Source: JAKJEP01 sp964580995 | GTDB lineage: Bacteria; Planctomycetota; Phycisphaerae; Sedimentisphaerales; SM23-30 | Assembly: GCA_964580995.1 (NCBI GenBank) | Contig: CAZOMV010000121.1 | Location: 1-15,538 of the forward strand | Length of the DNA stretch: 15,538 nucleotides | Reading direction: 5' to 3' | Shown: positions 8,431 through 14,451 of the stretch, piece by piece | Numbering within the stretch: the first letter of the stretch is position 1 | Layout: every line of letters begins with the position of its first letter | Program-made: the position numbers and the translations under genes | Notes under the pieces: model-generated | The model's database searches: none | What the model was told of the DNA's origin: nothing | What the model saw: the letters and a program-made list of their open reading frames with translations, nothing else

Positions 8431-9159
8431 TCAGGAATTCGGATGGATATTTCGCAGCAGGTTTTCCACGGATACGGCAATTTCCGCCACGAGCGAATCG
8501 ATCCGGTTTCGCAAGGAGCCGTAGGCAGCCAGGGCGGGGATCGCTATGATCAGGCCCCACCAGGTGGTTACCAGGGCTACCGAGATGCCGCCGGCCAAGT
8601 CCGCCGGTTCCGGCTGGCCGCCTTTCACGACAATTTGATTAAACGCGTCAATCATCCCCCACACCGTGCCGAACAAGCCGACCATCGGGGCCACATTGCC
8701 CAGGATATTCAGCCATTCGATCTTGCGCAGCAGATGGGTCGTTTCCTGTTCCATTATCTCCGCCATGCCGTTTTCCATGGCGGCCCACCCGTTTTTCGAT
8801 TCCGCCAGCCCCACAAATAAGGCCCGGGACAGCATACTGCCTTCATTCCGCAGAAAGTCCATCGCCTTCTGAAATTGCGACTCCTCCAAAAGTTGCTGGG
8901 ATTCCTTCTCCACGGCGGGGGGAAGGAGTTTGCTGCGCCGGATTTCCAGAAAATACTGGATGATCAGACTGACCGTTAGCAGGGACATAGGTAAAAGCAC
9001 AAACCAGACCAGCCAGCCGCCTGCGATAAAAAACTTTTGAAAGCCGCTGATGGTCGGCTGGCTCGCCGCTCCCTCTGCTGCCTGGGCTGCCGTTGCCCCG
9101 TATCCCCCGAATGCCGTTAGTATCACCATCATCCCAAACCATATTTTTTTTATTTTCAT
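8431..9159 (-). CDS. MotA/TolQ/ExbB proton-channel family protein
   Basis: This 242-residue protein contains the TolQ/ExbB domain. One helix lies near residues 46-71. After a cytoplasmic loop, a second helix (about 150-172) carries NVAPMVGLFGTVWGMI, and a third (about 188-212) carries ISVALVTTWWGLIIAIPA, the canonical family signatures. Before the first channel helix is an extra N-terminal segment (residues 1-29, basic then hydrophobic, ending ATAAQAA) that looks like a cleavable signal peptide. ExbB/TolQ forms the pentameric inner-membrane stator that, with ExbD/TolR, uses the proton gradient. I chose the ATG at 9159, which has AGGA 11 bases upstream and gives a proper signal sequence. The frame is also open to a TTG at 9180 that overlaps the previous stop (TTGA) and would add seven residues. 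The gene lies between the small TPR gene and the two exbD genes. Confidence 0.93.
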   Translation of the reverse strand: MKIKKIWFGMMVILTAFGGYGATAAQAAEGAASQPTISGFQKFFIAGGWLVWFVLLPMSLLTVSLIIQYFLEIRRSKLLPPAVEKESQQLLEESQFQKAMDFLRNEGSMLSRALFVGLAESKNGWAAMENGMAEIMEQETTHLLRKIEWLNILGNVAPMVGLFGTVWGMIDAFNQIVVKGGQPEPADLAGGISVALVTTWWGLIIAIPALAAYGSLRNRIDSLVAEIAVSVENLLRNIHPNS

Positions 9160-9176
9160 AGCTTGCCAGTTCCTAT

Positions 9177-9704
9177 TCAAAAATTTAATAACCGGTTCTC
9201 TCGCGCCAGTTTTAGTTTTTCCAGACGTTCGGCGGCCCGGCCGCGCGGCTGGCTGTTGGCCACGCTGGAGGGTAATTGACTTACTTCCCCATAGAGTGCG
9301 TACGCCACATCGAACCGGTCCAGCCGCTCGTGGACCTCCGCCAGCCGGTACAGCGCCATGCCATACCGGGCCGATTCCCGGTGAAATACCACCACCTTCA
9401 TAAACGCCAGCCCGGCATCGGCCGTTTCCCCCCGGCCCAGCAGGGCCATCCCGGCCAGATACCGGTATTCATCCAGGCAGCCCGCCGTTTCCGCAGTCTT
9501 TTCCATCTGCGCCAATTGCTGCCAGGCTTTTTCATATTGCTGCTTTTCCAGCAAATTCTGAATAGTCTGAAACATCTCCTTGCCCTCACTGCGAAACGGG
9601 AGGATCGGCTCCTTCGTTCCCGCACCGGCGGGCCGGCTGAGGGCCCCATATACAATCGGGATGACCGCGAGGATCGCAATACTCATCAGGCGGTTTTTTT
9701 TCAC
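9177..9704 (-). CDS. Small exported TPR-like protein
   Basis: This 175-residue protein has an N-terminal signal peptide (MKKNRLMSIAILAVIPIVYG, probable cleavage near residues 28-29 after AGA/AGAG). A helical domain follows with two to four tetratricopeptide-like units, for example QYEKAWQQLAQMEK and YGMALYRLAEVHERLDRFDVAYALYGEV. It should be periplasmic and act through protein contacts. The start is a GTG at 9704 that overlaps the VWA gene stop as GTGA. It is supported by AAAGGA exactly six bases upstream; the in-frame ATG at codon 7 lacks such a site and would trim the basic n-region. It lies between the VWA and ExbB genes, so it probably belongs to the same envelope complex, as TPR proteins such as YbgF/CpoB do near Tol systems. 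It has no recognisable YbgF coiled coil, so I do not call it that. Confidence 0.85.
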   Translation of the reverse strand: MKKNRLMSIAILAVIPIVYGALSRPAGAGTKEPILPFRSEGKEMFQTIQNLLEKQQYEKAWQQLAQMEKTAETAGCLDEYRYLAGMALLGRGETADAGLAFMKVVVFHRESARYGMALYRLAEVHERLDRFDVAYALYGEVSQLPSSVANSQPRGRAAERLEKLKLARENRLLNF

Positions 9705-10762
9705 GGTATTTCCTTTCGCTGCCAGGCCATCTCTTCATCGGTGATAAACCGGTACTGCCCCTGGTTGTTTTTGGCTAGTTTGCTCAGGAATCCCTCATTA
9801 TCCGGATTGCCGCAAGCCAGCACGTTAATGACAGCCGGTTTCGTCCGCTGCTTTTGCAATTCCGAAATCGCCCGATCCACCTGATCGTGGTCAAATTCAC
9901 CATCTGTTAGTATATAGATCAACTGGGATTCATAACCATTGCTGGTCTTGGTGTTTAACGCTTTTTCCATCGCCCCGGCCACCGCCTGCCAGGCTTCCAC
10001 GCTGCTTGCTACCTTTTCCAACTTCATCTCCTCGACAAAACGCAGCGCCTGCCGGCGATTCTCCCGGGTAGCCCGTACCATCTGACCCGATAGCAATTCC
10101 ACCGGCTCGCCCCCGGCGAAAAAAATAATATGAAAATAGTGACCCGGACTGAGTTTCTCGATCGACCGTTTCAGTTCCGCCCGCACATAGTCAAAGGCAA
10201 TGACCATGCTCCCCGAATAATCCACCACAAAACAAACACAGCCGGCAATTCCCTCGGCTCCGCAAAAGCTGCTTTGATAAGCATCCTGACTGGCCTTTCC
10301 CACCATCGGAATGATCAATTCGCTGCTGCCCGGACTGCCGCTCAAAACCGAAATCGCATCCTGGGACAGGGATGGAATTGCCGCCTCTTCACTACTCACC
10401 ATCAGGGGGGCTGTTTCTCCCGGCAGGAATTCCGAGGTTGAAGGTGTAAGATCCGTTAGTTCCATTTGCAGATCGGGAACCGGACTGACTCTTTCCAGCG
10501 GCACCGCCTTTTCTTCGATTTGGCTGACCGGGGTGGTTCGCTCGGAGATGGCGGTTTGAATCCCGGAAACAGAAACCGCCAGAAAACCGCCGGCGATCAG
10601 CAGATGAATCAGAACGGAAACCGCCCATCCTGTGGTCGGTATAAACCAGCGTTTTTTCAGCAGGGGAGGAGTCCAGAATTTCTCTGGTGGCGCAATGCCA
10701 ATACGGCCAGTCCCCGTCTGGCTGGAATTAGCATCCGATTCATGACTCCATTCATTCGGCAT
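9701..10762 (-). CDS. Membrane-anchored von Willebrand factor A domain protein with TonB-like transmembrane helix
   Basis: This 353-residue protein has a cytoplasmic N-terminus (about 1-44), one membrane helix (about 45-66), a linker of about 100 residues rich in Ser, Pro, Glu and Thr, and a C-terminal VWA domain (about 172-353). The metal-ion-dependent adhesion site begins with DYSGS (D181, S183, S185) and includes D287 in TDGEFD. The usual middle Thr is not obvious, with Ser253/254 the nearest candidate. The topology puts the VWA domain in the periplasm. The helix reads SVLIH at residues 49-53, the same Ser-x-x-x-His pattern as the TonB helix (SVCIH in E. coli), where the His is needed for coupling to ExbB/ExbD. 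The C-terminus has no TonB domain. It is first in an operon with ExbB and two ExbD genes. ATG 10762 is used; an adjoining GTG at 10765 is equally possible, and neither has a strong ribosome site. Confidence 0.88.
   Translation of the reverse strand: MPNEWSHESDANSSQTGTGRIGIAPPEKFWTPPLLKKRWFIPTTGWAVSVLIHLLIAGGFLAVSVSGIQTAISERTTPVSQIEEKAVPLERVSPVPDLQMELTDLTPSTSEFLPGETAPLMVSSEEAAIPSLSQDAISVLSGSPGSSELIIPMVGKASQDAYQSSFCGAEGIAGCVCFVVDYSGSMVIAFDYVRAELKRSIEKLSPGHYFHIIFFAGGEPVELLSGQMVRATRENRRQALRFVEEMKLEKVASSVEAWQAVAGAMEKALNTKTSNGYESQLIYILTDGEFDHDQVDRAISELQKQRTKPAVINVLACGNPDNEGFLSKLAKNNQGQYRFITDEEMAWQRKEIP
9711..9716 (-). promoter_or_regulatory. Shine-Dalgarno site supporting a GTG start
   Basis: On the minus strand this reads AAAGGA, six bases before the GTG at 9704. 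It lies inside the end of the VWA coding region. It is the strongest ribosome site in the central operon and justifies the non-ATG start of the small TPR gene. Confidence 0.6.
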
Positions 10763-10822
10763 CACATTGAAAGCAGCTTACAGAGAGTTGCGCTACCTGA
10801 TTTTAAAAACCTCATTTACTAA

Positions 10823-10895
10823 TGAGGGCGGTGGGACTCGAACCCACGACCCACGGATTAAAAGTCCGTTGCTCTACCGACTGAGCTACACCCCC
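10823..10895 (-). tRNA. tRNA-Lys, anticodon TTT
   Basis: The minus strand folds as a complete 73-base cloverleaf. The acceptor stem is GGGGGTG with CGCCCTC (one G-T and one T-G pair) and a discriminator A. The D stem is GCTC/GAGC, the anticodon stem ACGGA/TCCGT with loop CTTTTAA, and the T arm GTGGG-TTCGAGT-CCCAC. The anticodon TTT reads lysine codons. CCA is not encoded, since ATTAG follows. It points in the same direction as the VWA/ExbBD operon, which starts about 60 bases downstream with no clear terminator between them. Confidence 0.97.
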
Positions 10896-10900
10896 AACCC

Positions 10901-10928
10901 TATTTACTTTTCAGGTATTGAATGACAA
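10901..10928 (-). promoter_or_regulatory. Possible promoter for tRNA-Lys
   Basis: On the minus strand TTGTCA (10923-10928, five of six matches) is followed by 16 bases and TAAATA (10901-10906, three of six). The mature tRNA begins five bases later. The position fits a short tRNA leader but the -10 box is weak. No other convincing promoter was found between the tRNA and the VWA gene, so this may also drive the operon. Confidence 0.35.
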
Positions 10929-11071
10929 ACTATTCCTTTATTAACTCAATATAGTATATAATACCAAATTTCCCCGAATAATCTACATGCAATACTCCCT
11001 GATTGCAAGAAGATTACTTTTTATTTTGCCGTTTCTATCGAAGTGATACAATAGCAAGAACTTATGGCATT

Positions 11072-12763
11072 TTACGCCCTTGCGTTCACCTGGTCTTTGA
11101 TCGCCAGAAGTTCCTTCATTACCCCCGACAGGCGGCCGGAACCGTCCTTACGCCCGAACGCATCGTGCAATAGCTGGTAAAGCGAAAACAACCGTTGATA
11201 TACCTTCTGATTCTCCGGGATGGGCGTAAAAGTTTGCTCTTTTATGCCGCACATCGATTTCTGCGCTTCCTCGAAGTTACTATAACCTCCCGCCGCTTTA
11301 CCAGCTACTACCGCGCCAGCGATCGCAGAACCCAGTGCGCATGTCTGAGCCGAACGCGATACCAGCATTTTCCGACCGATGATGTCCGCATAAATCTGCA
11401 TGAGCATCGCATTTTTTTCCGCGATCCCGCCGCAATTTATGATCTCCGAAACTATAACCCCGTATTTTTCCATTTGTTGGATAATGGCCAGCATCCCAAA
11501 CGCCGTCGCCTCAATCAAGGCCCGGTACATCTCTTCCGCCCGCGTATGCAGCGTCTGCCCCAGCAGCAGGCCCGTCAGCCGCTGATCGGCCAGGATATTG
11601 CGGTTGCCGTTATTCCAGTCCAGCGCCAGCAGGCCCGATTGCCCCGGCTTGAGTTGGCCGGCTTTTTTCGTTAATTCCTCGTGGGAGCCGTTTTTCGCCC
11701 CGCCCGGCTGGAGATAGTTCACAAACCAGTTGTAAATGTCACCCACCGCCGCCTGCCCGGCCTCGATCCCGAAATACCCCGGCAGCACCGAGCCGTCCAC
11801 GATTCCGCAGACGCCGGGAATGTCCCGCAGCGGCTGGCTGCTGGGCCAGACGGATATATCGCAGGCACTGGTTCCGAGGATCTGCACCAGTTTGCCGCTG
11901 CTTACCCCGGCTCCTACCGCGCCCATATGGGCGTCGATGGCGCCCACCGCCACCGGAATCCCCGCCCGCAGCCCCAGCTTCCGTGCCCATTCTTTCGTCA
12001 ACGTGCCTGCCGCCATATCAATGGCATAGGTTTTCTCCGCCAGGCGGTCCCGCAAGGCCCCCAGCTTCGGGTCCAGCTTGGCCAGAAATTCCCTGGCTGG
12101 GAAGCCGCCCCAGCTTTCGCTAAACAAGCCTTTATGGCCGGCGGCGCAGCGATTGCATTTGAACTGACCCGGCTGGGTATTGCCCGTCAGCACCGCCGGT
12201 ATATAATCCGATAGTTCCACCCAGGCCCACGCCGCCTCAAAAACCTTCCGGTCCACCCGCAGGCAATGCAGGATCTTGCTGAAGTACCATTCCGGCGAAT
12301 ACGTGCCTCCGCATTTGGCCAGATATTCCGGCTTCTCCTGCTGGGCCAGTTGCGTAATTTCCGCCGCCTCGGCATAGCTGGTATGATCCTTCCACAGCCA
12401 GGCCAGGGCATTGGGATTCCCCTGGAATTCCGGGTGCATACTCAGCGGCACACCCTCTTTATCCACCGGCAGCGGCGTCGAACTGGTGGCGTCCACCCCG
12501 ATCCCGATTACCTGATCCGCCGAAAAATCCTTGCAGCTCTGGCGCACGTTTTCCACCGCCGCAGGAACGCATTTTTCCATCCCCTTAATGTAATCCGCCG
12601 GATTCTGCCGCGACACATTGTGATCGGAGGATTGCAGAATGATCCCCGCCTCGCCGGTTTCATATGGGCATACCGCCATCCCCACCTCTTCCCCGCTGGC
12701 AGTATCCACGATCAAACAGCGTACTGAATTGGTTCCGTAGTCTAATCCGATCGTATAGCTCAT
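11072..12763 (-). CDS. araB: L-ribulokinase (FGGY carbohydrate kinase)
   Basis: This 563-residue protein matches the length and layout of bacterial L-ribulokinase, which phosphorylates L-ribulose to L-ribulose 5-phosphate in L-arabinose breakdown. Two actin-like ATPase folds are visible. The N-terminal phosphate loop is GLDYGTNSVR (6-15). GVDATSSTPLPVD (89-101) is characteristic of the ribulokinase subgroup. The catalytic Asp277 is in GAIDAHMG. The ATP-binding elements are LGTSAC (296-301) and NCGGIAEKN (443-451). It has no signal and is cytoplasmic. The ATG at 12763 has GAGG (12769-12772 on the minus strand) five bases before it. It is divergent from the Gfo/Idh gene, and a promoter with operator-like sequences lies between. 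araA and araD are not in the window, so an arabinose pathway is inferred only from this gene. Broader ribulose or xylulose kinase specificity is possible but less likely. Confidence 0.93.
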   Translation of the reverse strand: MSYTIGLDYGTNSVRCLIVDTASGEEVGMAVCPYETGEAGIILQSSDHNVSRQNPADYIKGMEKCVPAAVENVRQSCKDFSADQVIGIGVDATSSTPLPVDKEGVPLSMHPEFQGNPNALAWLWKDHTSYAEAAEITQLAQQEKPEYLAKCGGTYSPEWYFSKILHCLRVDRKVFEAAWAWVELSDYIPAVLTGNTQPGQFKCNRCAAGHKGLFSESWGGFPAREFLAKLDPKLGALRDRLAEKTYAIDMAAGTLTKEWARKLGLRAGIPVAVGAIDAHMGAVGAGVSSGKLVQILGTSACDISVWPSSQPLRDIPGVCGIVDGSVLPGYFGIEAGQAAVGDIYNWFVNYLQPGGAKNGSHEELTKKAGQLKPGQSGLLALDWNNGNRNILADQRLTGLLLGQTLHTRAEEMYRALIEATAFGMLAIIQQMEKYGVIVSEIINCGGIAEKNAMLMQIYADIIGRKMLVSRSAQTCALGSAIAGAVVAGKAAGGYSNFEEAQKSMCGIKEQTFTPIPENQKVYQRLFSLYQLLHDAFGRKDGSGRLSGVMKELLAIKDQVNARA

Positions 12764-12817
12764 TCTGGCCTCGTTTTACCTTCTTTTCTCATCCGCGGCG
12801 GCGAATCCGAGATTCTC

Positions 12818-12849
12818 ACTTTTTGCATATCGTTTTTGTACTTTTGCAT
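12818..12849. repeat. Direct repeat of TTTTGCAT with 21-base spacing
   Basis: CTTTTTGCAT ends at 12828 and CTTTTGCAT ends at 12849, so the TTTTGCAT cores are exactly 21 bases, two helical turns, apart. On the araB strand they read ATGCAAAAG. The first copy met by polymerase touches the -10 box and the second lies in the leader. Same-face direct repeats with this spacing are typical of AraC-family or other dimeric regulators. Confidence 0.4.
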
Positions 12850-12876
12850 TCTATAATAATTTTTTTGAAATGGAAA
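12848..12876 (-). promoter_or_regulatory. Predicted araB promoter
   Basis: On the minus strand TTTCCA (12871-12876, four of six matches to TTGACA) is followed by exactly 17 bases and TAGAAT (12848-12853, five of six matches to TATAAT). Transcription would begin near 12841 and leave a leader of about 78 bases before the ATG at 12763. Confidence 0.45.
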
Positions 12877-12885
12877 CGCCATTAT
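12870..12885. promoter_or_regulatory. LacI/GalR-family-like operator (cre-like) on the araB -35 box
   Basis: The 16 bases ATGGAAACGCCATTAT have the central CG and the left half site TGGAAACG that LacI-family regulators use. By my count they differ from the cre consensus WTGNAARCGNWWWCAW at two positions. The site contains the whole predicted araB -35 box, so binding would be expected to repress araB. Which regulator binds is unknown. Confidence 0.4.
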
Positions 12886-12925
12886 CGGCATAAAAAATAA
12901 CCATATTGAGCATTCCACGGCGTCC

Positions 12926-12984
12926 GATACCTGTTTTGTCTTTGTCCTGGGTATTCATAAAAAACTTATTTTCAACAGGTTATC
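12926..12984. repeat. Inverted pair of AACAGGT-type elements
   Basis: ACCTGTT (12929-12935) and AACAGGT (12974-12980) are exact reverse complements. The similarity continues, with one extra T in the second copy, to give AACAGGTATC and AACAGGTTATC facing each other about 38 bases apart. They lie upstream of the Gfo/Idh promoter and could be regulator sites. Confidence 0.35.
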
Positions 12985-13002
12985 TTAATTATGATATTAC
13001 TC

Positions 13003-13031
13003 TTGTCATCCAACTATATACACAATAAAAT
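13003..13031 (+). promoter_or_regulatory. Predicted promoter for the Gfo/Idh gene
   Basis: TTGTCA (13003-13008, five of six) is followed by exactly 17 bases and TAAAAT (13026-13031, five of six). Transcription would start near 13038, giving a leader of about 50 bases. A perfect TATAAT at 13045-13050 lacks a matching -35 box and is less likely. Confidence 0.55.
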
Positions 13032-13078
13032 ATCTCTTAAATTTTATAATATTTCATAAATCCGGACTTTAGCATGAT

Positions 13079-13082
13079 GGAG
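13079..13082 (+). promoter_or_regulatory. Shine-Dalgarno site choosing the Gfo/Idh start
   Basis: GGAG lies six bases before the ATG at 13089. Two further in-frame ATG codons at 13074 and 13077 lack such a site, and the second overlaps this GGAG. The ATG at 13089 also places the twin-arginine motif at a typical distance from the N-terminus. Confidence 0.6.
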
Positions 13083-13088
13083 TTAATT

Positions 13089-14381
13089 ATGAACAGCAAA
13101 TTCCCCCCAATTAATCTTTCCCGCCGGGATTTTCTCCGTACTTCCGCCGTTGCCTCCCTGACCGCTATGGCTGGCGGGCTGAATAAAGCCTATGCCGCCG
13201 GTTCCGATAAAATCCGCGTCGGGGTTCTCGGCTGCGGCGGACGGGGCATCTACGATTCCTCCAATTGTGTCAACTCCGCTGAGAATGTCGAGATTGTGGC
13301 GGTCGGCGACCTGTTTCAGGACCACATCGACAGCTTCCTCGAATATTACAAAACCAACCTGCCCGCCAAAATCAATGTCACCCCGGAAACCTGCTTCACC
13401 GGCTTCGACGCCTGCCAGAAGGTGCTGGCCTGCGACATCGATCTGATCATGCTCACCCAGACGCCGCACTTTCGCCCGATGCATTTCCGGGCCGCCGTCG
13501 AAGCGGGCAAACATGTCTTTATGGAAAAACCCGTCGCCGTCGATCCGGTCGGCGTCCGCTCCGTTATCGAAACCGCCCAACTGGCCGACCAGCAGAAACT
13601 CACCGTCCTGGCCGGCACCCAGATGCGGCGGATCGCCCACCTGGTCGATATCATGAAACACATACACGACGGCGAGCTGGGCCAGATCACCAGCGGCCAG
13701 TGCTACCGGCTCGGGGACGGCATGATGGGCTGGGGACCCATGACCCGCGATCCCCAGTGGTCGGATATGGAATGGCAGATTCGCCGCTGGGAATTTTTCA
13801 CCTGGCTTTCCGGCGATTTTATCGTCGAGCAGCATGTCCACAACCTGGACCTGATCAACCGGGCACTGAATGCCCATCCCGTGCAATGCACCATTCTCGG
13901 CGGCCGCCAGGCACGCACGGATCCGATGTATGGGGATGTCTATGACCATTTTGCCGGCGAATTTGAGTATCCCGACGGAGTCCGGATCGACTACAGCGGG
14001 GCGCAGATCGACCGCATCTCCGGCCGCTGCGACCAGCGGATCTTCGGCTCCAAAGGCGTGGCCTTTTTCGACTTCAGCCGCGCTCTCATCGAAGGGCAGA
14101 ATCCCTACGAATACAAAGGCGAGATTCCCGACCCCTGCCTGCGTCAGCACGCCGACCAAATCGACGCCATCCGTACCGGCAAACCGCTCAACGAGGCCGT
14201 CCGCATCGCCGAAAGCACCCTCACCGCCATTATGGGCCGCATGAGCGCCTATACCGGCAAGTCCCTCAAATGGGACTGGGTCATGAAGGCCTCCAAACTC
14301 GACCTGACCCCACCTGCGTATGATTTTATCCCGCTGCCCGAACCGGTTGTTGCTGTCCCCGGAGTAACACCCTTGGTATAA
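13089..14381 (+). CDS. Tat-exported Gfo/Idh/MocA family oxidoreductase
   Basis: This 430-residue protein begins with a twin-arginine signal, SRRDFLRTSA at residues 11-20, with a hydrophobic stretch ending near AYAAG (about residue 38). The NAD(P)-binding Rossmann fold follows with GCGGRG (48-53) after IRVGVL. The family motif EKP is at 146-148, with Lys147 as the usual catalytic lysine. The substrate-side segment contains EQHVHNLD (247-254), including His249 and His251. The C-terminal alpha/beta domain runs to about residue 410. Gfo/Idh/MocA enzymes oxidise, reduce or epimerise sugars, inositols and glycosides. The Tat signal implies folding with bound cofactor in the cytoplasm before export, as in Zymomonas glucose-fructose oxidoreductase. 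The substrate cannot be assigned. It is followed after 70 bases by a second Tat-exported sugar enzyme, and the divergent ribulokinase suggests shared sugar-related control. Confidence 0.92.
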   Translation: MNSKFPPINLSRRDFLRTSAVASLTAMAGGLNKAYAAGSDKIRVGVLGCGGRGIYDSSNCVNSAENVEIVAVGDLFQDHIDSFLEYYKTNLPAKINVTPETCFTGFDACQKVLACDIDLIMLTQTPHFRPMHFRAAVEAGKHVFMEKPVAVDPVGVRSVIETAQLADQQKLTVLAGTQMRRIAHLVDIMKHIHDGELGQITSGQCYRLGDGMMGWGPMTRDPQWSDMEWQIRRWEFFTWLSGDFIVEQHVHNLDLINRALNAHPVQCTILGGRQARTDPMYGDVYDHFAGEFEYPDGVRIDYSGAQIDRISGRCDQRIFGSKGVAFFDFSRALIEGQNPYEYKGEIPDPCLRQHADQIDAIRTGKPLNEAVRIAESTLTAIMGRMSAYTGKSLKWDWVMKASKLDLTPPAYDFIPLPEPVVAVPGVTPLV

Positions 14382-14386
14382 TGTAG

Positions 14387-14404
14387 GGTGGGGCTTGCCC
14401 CACC
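14387..14404. repeat. Short perfect palindrome (REP-like or hairpin) between two Tat enzyme genes
   Basis: GGTGGGG and CCCCACC flank CTTG, which gives a very stable 7-base-pair stem (8 if the C-G next to the loop pairs). It begins six bases after the Gfo/Idh stop. There is no following T run, so it is not a standard terminator. It could protect the upstream mRNA end, attenuate read-through, or be one copy of a dispersed repeat. Confidence 0.5.
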
Positions 14405-14451
14405 ATCTTTCTATCCTAGTAAGGTATGTAACATAGAAAAAGGTATAGATC

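Larger units (their letters stand above)
12764..13088. other. Divergent intergenic control region
   Basis: About 325 AT-rich bases without a believable gene separate the araB and Gfo/Idh starts. The region contains one predicted promoter in each direction, a LacI-family-like palindrome on the araB -35 box, a 21-base-spaced direct repeat around the araB -10 box, and an inverted AACAGGT pair nearer the Gfo/Idh promoter. The layout suggests a shared sugar-responsive switch, but no regulator gene is in the window. Confidence 0.6.

Noticed and set aside
8431..10765. Calling the cluster a classical Tol-Pal or Ton system
   Set aside because: No TolA, TolB, Pal, TonB C-terminal domain or TonB-dependent receptor is present, and a VWA protein occupies the arm position.
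10896..11071. A small gene or RNA between araB and tRNA-Lys
   Set aside because: The AT-rich stretch has no convincing frame or stable fold beyond the possible tRNA promoter.
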